From Novosphingobium sp. PhB165 (lineage in GTDB: Bacteria; Pseudomonadota; Alphaproteobacteria; Sphingomonadales; Sphingomonadaceae): DNA of 64,000 nucleotides. Below, piece by piece: positions 62,528 through 64,000 of the stretch. The notes under the pieces were generated by a model that saw only the letters and a program-made list of their open reading frames with translations, was not told the origin of the DNA and ran no database searches. The DNA lies in the NCBI RefSeq assembly GCF_004341845.1, contig NZ_SLVB01000001.1, positions 372,001-436,000 of the forward strand, given 5' to 3'. Position 1 is the first letter of the stretch. Each line of letters begins with the position of its first letter. The translations under genes and the position numbers were made by a program.

Positions 62528-63511
62528 TTGGACATGACCGAAAGCCTGCTCGAAACCGCCAGCACCATTGCCCCCTCGCAAGGCCGCGACCGTCACTGGG
62601 AATGGCAGTACCTCGATCTGATGCGGCAAATCTGGGAGCACGGCGACGAGCGCGTCGACCGTACTGGCATCGGCACGCGCTCGATCTGCGGCGCGACGAT
62701 CCGTTTCGATCTCTCGGGCGGGCAGATGCCGCTGCTCACCACCAAGCGCGTCTTCTGGAAAACCGCGAGCCGCGAGATGCTTTGGTTCCTGACCGGCGAG
62801 ACCAATATCCGCCCGCTCTGCGCGCAAGGCGTGGAGATCTGGACCGACTGGCCGCTGGATCGCTATCGTAAGGCCACCGGTGAGGACATCGCGCGCGCCG
62901 ATTTCTCGCGCCGGATCGTCGAGGACGAGGGCTTTGCCGCCGAGTGGGGCGATCTCGGCCCGGTCTACGGCAAGCAGTGGGTGGACTGGCCGGTCTATGA
63001 GCCGGCGGGCGACGGCCTCTATCGCAAGCGCGCACAGGGCGTGAACCAGGTGGCCGAGGTGATCGCCAGCTTGCGGGCGAATCCCGGCAGCCGCCGCCAT
63101 ATCATCGAAGGCTGGAACGTCGCCGAACTCGACGCCATGGCGCTGCCGCCGTGCCACAAGACCTATCAGTTCCATGTCGCCAATGGCCGCCTCTCGTGCA
63201 TTCTATACCAGCGGAGCTGCGATCTCGGCCTCGGGTTTGCTTTCAACATGTGGTCGCTGGCGCTGCTGACGCGCATGTTCGCGCAGCAGTGCGATCTTGA
63301 GCCGGGCGAGGCGGTCTGGATGGGCGGGGACGTGCATCTCTATCTGAACCACGCAAGCCTCGTCGAAGAGCAGCTTTCGCGCACGCCGTCGGGCGAGGCG
63401 CGGCTGGAGATCGCGAGGCGTCCCGATTCGATTTTCGACTACCGGATCGAGGATTTCACCGTCTCCGGCTATGCGCCGCAGGGGCACATTTCAGCCCCTG
63501 TAGCGGTCTGA
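62528..63511 (+). CDS. thyA: Thymidylate synthase
   Basis: The product has 327 residues. I chose the TTG at 62528 because GGAGGG lies 7 bp upstream; the ATG at 62534 (two codons later) is 13 bp from it. Motifs: the folate/dUMP-binding MPLLTTKRVFWKTASREMLW, the active-site Cys in LPPCHKTYQFHVANGR, LYQRSCDLGLGFAFNMWSLA, and DVHLYLNHASLVEEQL. It has the long insertion after WFLTGETNI typical of the larger bacterial ThyA class. It makes dTMP from dUMP with methylene-tetrahydrofolate. Confidence 0.96.
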   Translation: MDMTESLLETASTIAPSQGRDRHWEWQYLDLMRQIWEHGDERVDRTGIGTRSICGATIRFDLSGGQMPLLTTKRVFWKTASREMLWFLTGETNIRPLCAQGVEIWTDWPLDRYRKATGEDIARADFSRRIVEDEGFAAEWGDLGPVYGKQWVDWPVYEPAGDGLYRKRAQGVNQVAEVIASLRANPGSRRHIIEGWNVAELDAMALPPCHKTYQFHVANGRLSCILYQRSCDLGLGFAFNMWSLALLTRMFAQQCDLEPGEAVWMGGDVHLYLNHASLVEEQLSRTPSGEARLEIARRPDSIFDYRIEDFTVSGYAPQGHISAPVAV

Positions 63512-63665
63512 CGCACCGCATGCGCGATGGATCGCCTTTGTATTGACATTACTCATGGTTGAAATATTGTGACCTGACCGTGGAATTTTGAAACGCGCTG
63601 TTGATCGCTGTTTTCAGCGTCGTTTCGCGTTCCACGGCCCGATTTAAGCGGGAGAGGACGCAAAG

Positions 63666-64000
63666 ATGGCCCTAGGCCCGACACGAGCAGGCAAGTCGCG
63701 CGGCAACCTGCCGCCCCTCGATCTCTATGTCCCCGAGCCGAAGTTCCGGCCCGGTGATCCGGTCGACTATACCCATCTGGAAATTCCTACGGCCGGCAAA
63801 CTGGCGCGCCCCGACGAGGGTTGCGCCGCCAGCGAGACATGGCCGCTGACGCTCGACCTGATCCGCGTTCTCGATGAGAACGACGCGGCGGTGGGCGCGT
63901 GGAATCCCAATCTCGATCCCGAGACGATGCGCCGCATGCTGGCCTCGATGGCGCTGACCCGCGCTTTCGACGATCGCATGTATCGCGGGCAGCGGCAGGG
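63666..64000 (+). CDS. bkdA1: Branched-chain 2-oxoacid dehydrogenase E1 component, alpha subunit (partial)
   Basis: Only the first 111 codons are in the window; the frame is open to the right edge. GAGAGG lies 8 bp before the ATG at 63666. The segment LTLDLIRVLDENDAAVGAWN and MRRMLASMALTRAFDDRMYR, followed by GQRQG, match the N-terminal part of the thiamine-diphosphate-dependent E1-alpha subunit of the branched-chain complex (2-oxoisovalerate dehydrogenase). The catalytic part lies beyond the edge. It probably starts a bkd operon with E1-beta and E2 genes. Confidence 0.85.
   Translation, partial: MALGPTRAGKSRGNLPPLDLYVPEPKFRPGDPVDYTHLEIPTAGKLARPDEGCAASETWPLTLDLIRVLDENDAAVGAWNPNLDPETMRRMLASMALTRAFDDRMYRGQRQ

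Overview
The window is a contiguous piece of a GC-rich alphaproteobacterial chromosome. The gene content points to a sphingomonad (Sphingomonadales, plausibly Novosphingobium or a close relative). The evidence is a DivL-type pseudo-kinase with tyrosine at the phosphorylation site, sitting ahead of tsaE-amgK-murU-addB-addA-trxA; a recG/sdhE/mfd neighbourhood; many GTG and TTG starts; and TonB-receptor and DUF11-type outer-surface genes. The genus is inferred from style and synteny, not from a database match. No rRNA, CRISPR array, prophage or insertion sequence was recognised.

Layout. 1-6.7 kb: a minus-strand operon of four exported DUF11-like proteins. The last is a very large predicted outer-membrane protein that runs off the left edge. 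6.8-11.2 kb: a LuxR-type response regulator, an Hpt protein and a MASE1/CHASE/PAS hybrid kinase, together a complete phosphorelay, divergent from the surface operon and probably controlling it. 11.3-14.5 kb: an aldo-keto reductase, and a LysR regulator divergent from a zinc alcohol dehydrogenase. 14.6-19.4 kb: a tripartite MacAB/NodT-type efflux operon, followed by fabI, a universal stress protein, a small GlsB-type membrane protein and an L,D-transpeptidase. 22.8-25.3 kb: D-lactate dehydrogenase plus lactate permease. 25.3-27.1 kb: a methyltransferase and about 1 kb of AT-richer DNA with no convincing gene.

27.1-31 kb: katG and ahcY, the latter preceded by a perfect 20-bp palindrome that looks like an ArsR/SahR-type operator. 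31.2-42.7 kb: divL-tsaE-amgK-murU-addB-addA with overlapping stop/start codons, then trxA. This chain joins cell-cycle signalling, tRNA modification, peptidoglycan recycling and double-strand-break repair. 42.8-46.7 kb: a secreted protein of unknown function and an argJ-GST-inositol-phosphatase group on the minus strand. 46.8-49.9 kb: a small exported protein and secA. 50-52.2 kb: a TonB-dependent siderophore receptor with a Fur-box-like site. 52.4-52.6 kb: two identical tRNA-Asn genes. 52.8-55 kb: nadK divergent from a degenerate-GGDEF/EAL protein. 55-61.7 kb: mfd, sdhE, a host-attachment-family protein and recG. 62.3-64 kb: tRNA-Pro(CGG), thyA and the start of the branched-chain 2-oxoacid dehydrogenase E1-alpha gene, cut by the right edge.

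Most of the window is ordinary housekeeping DNA. The parts most worth a second look are the surface-protein operon with its dedicated phosphorelay and paired palindromes, the ahcY operator, the DivL homologue, and several intergenic repeat elements.
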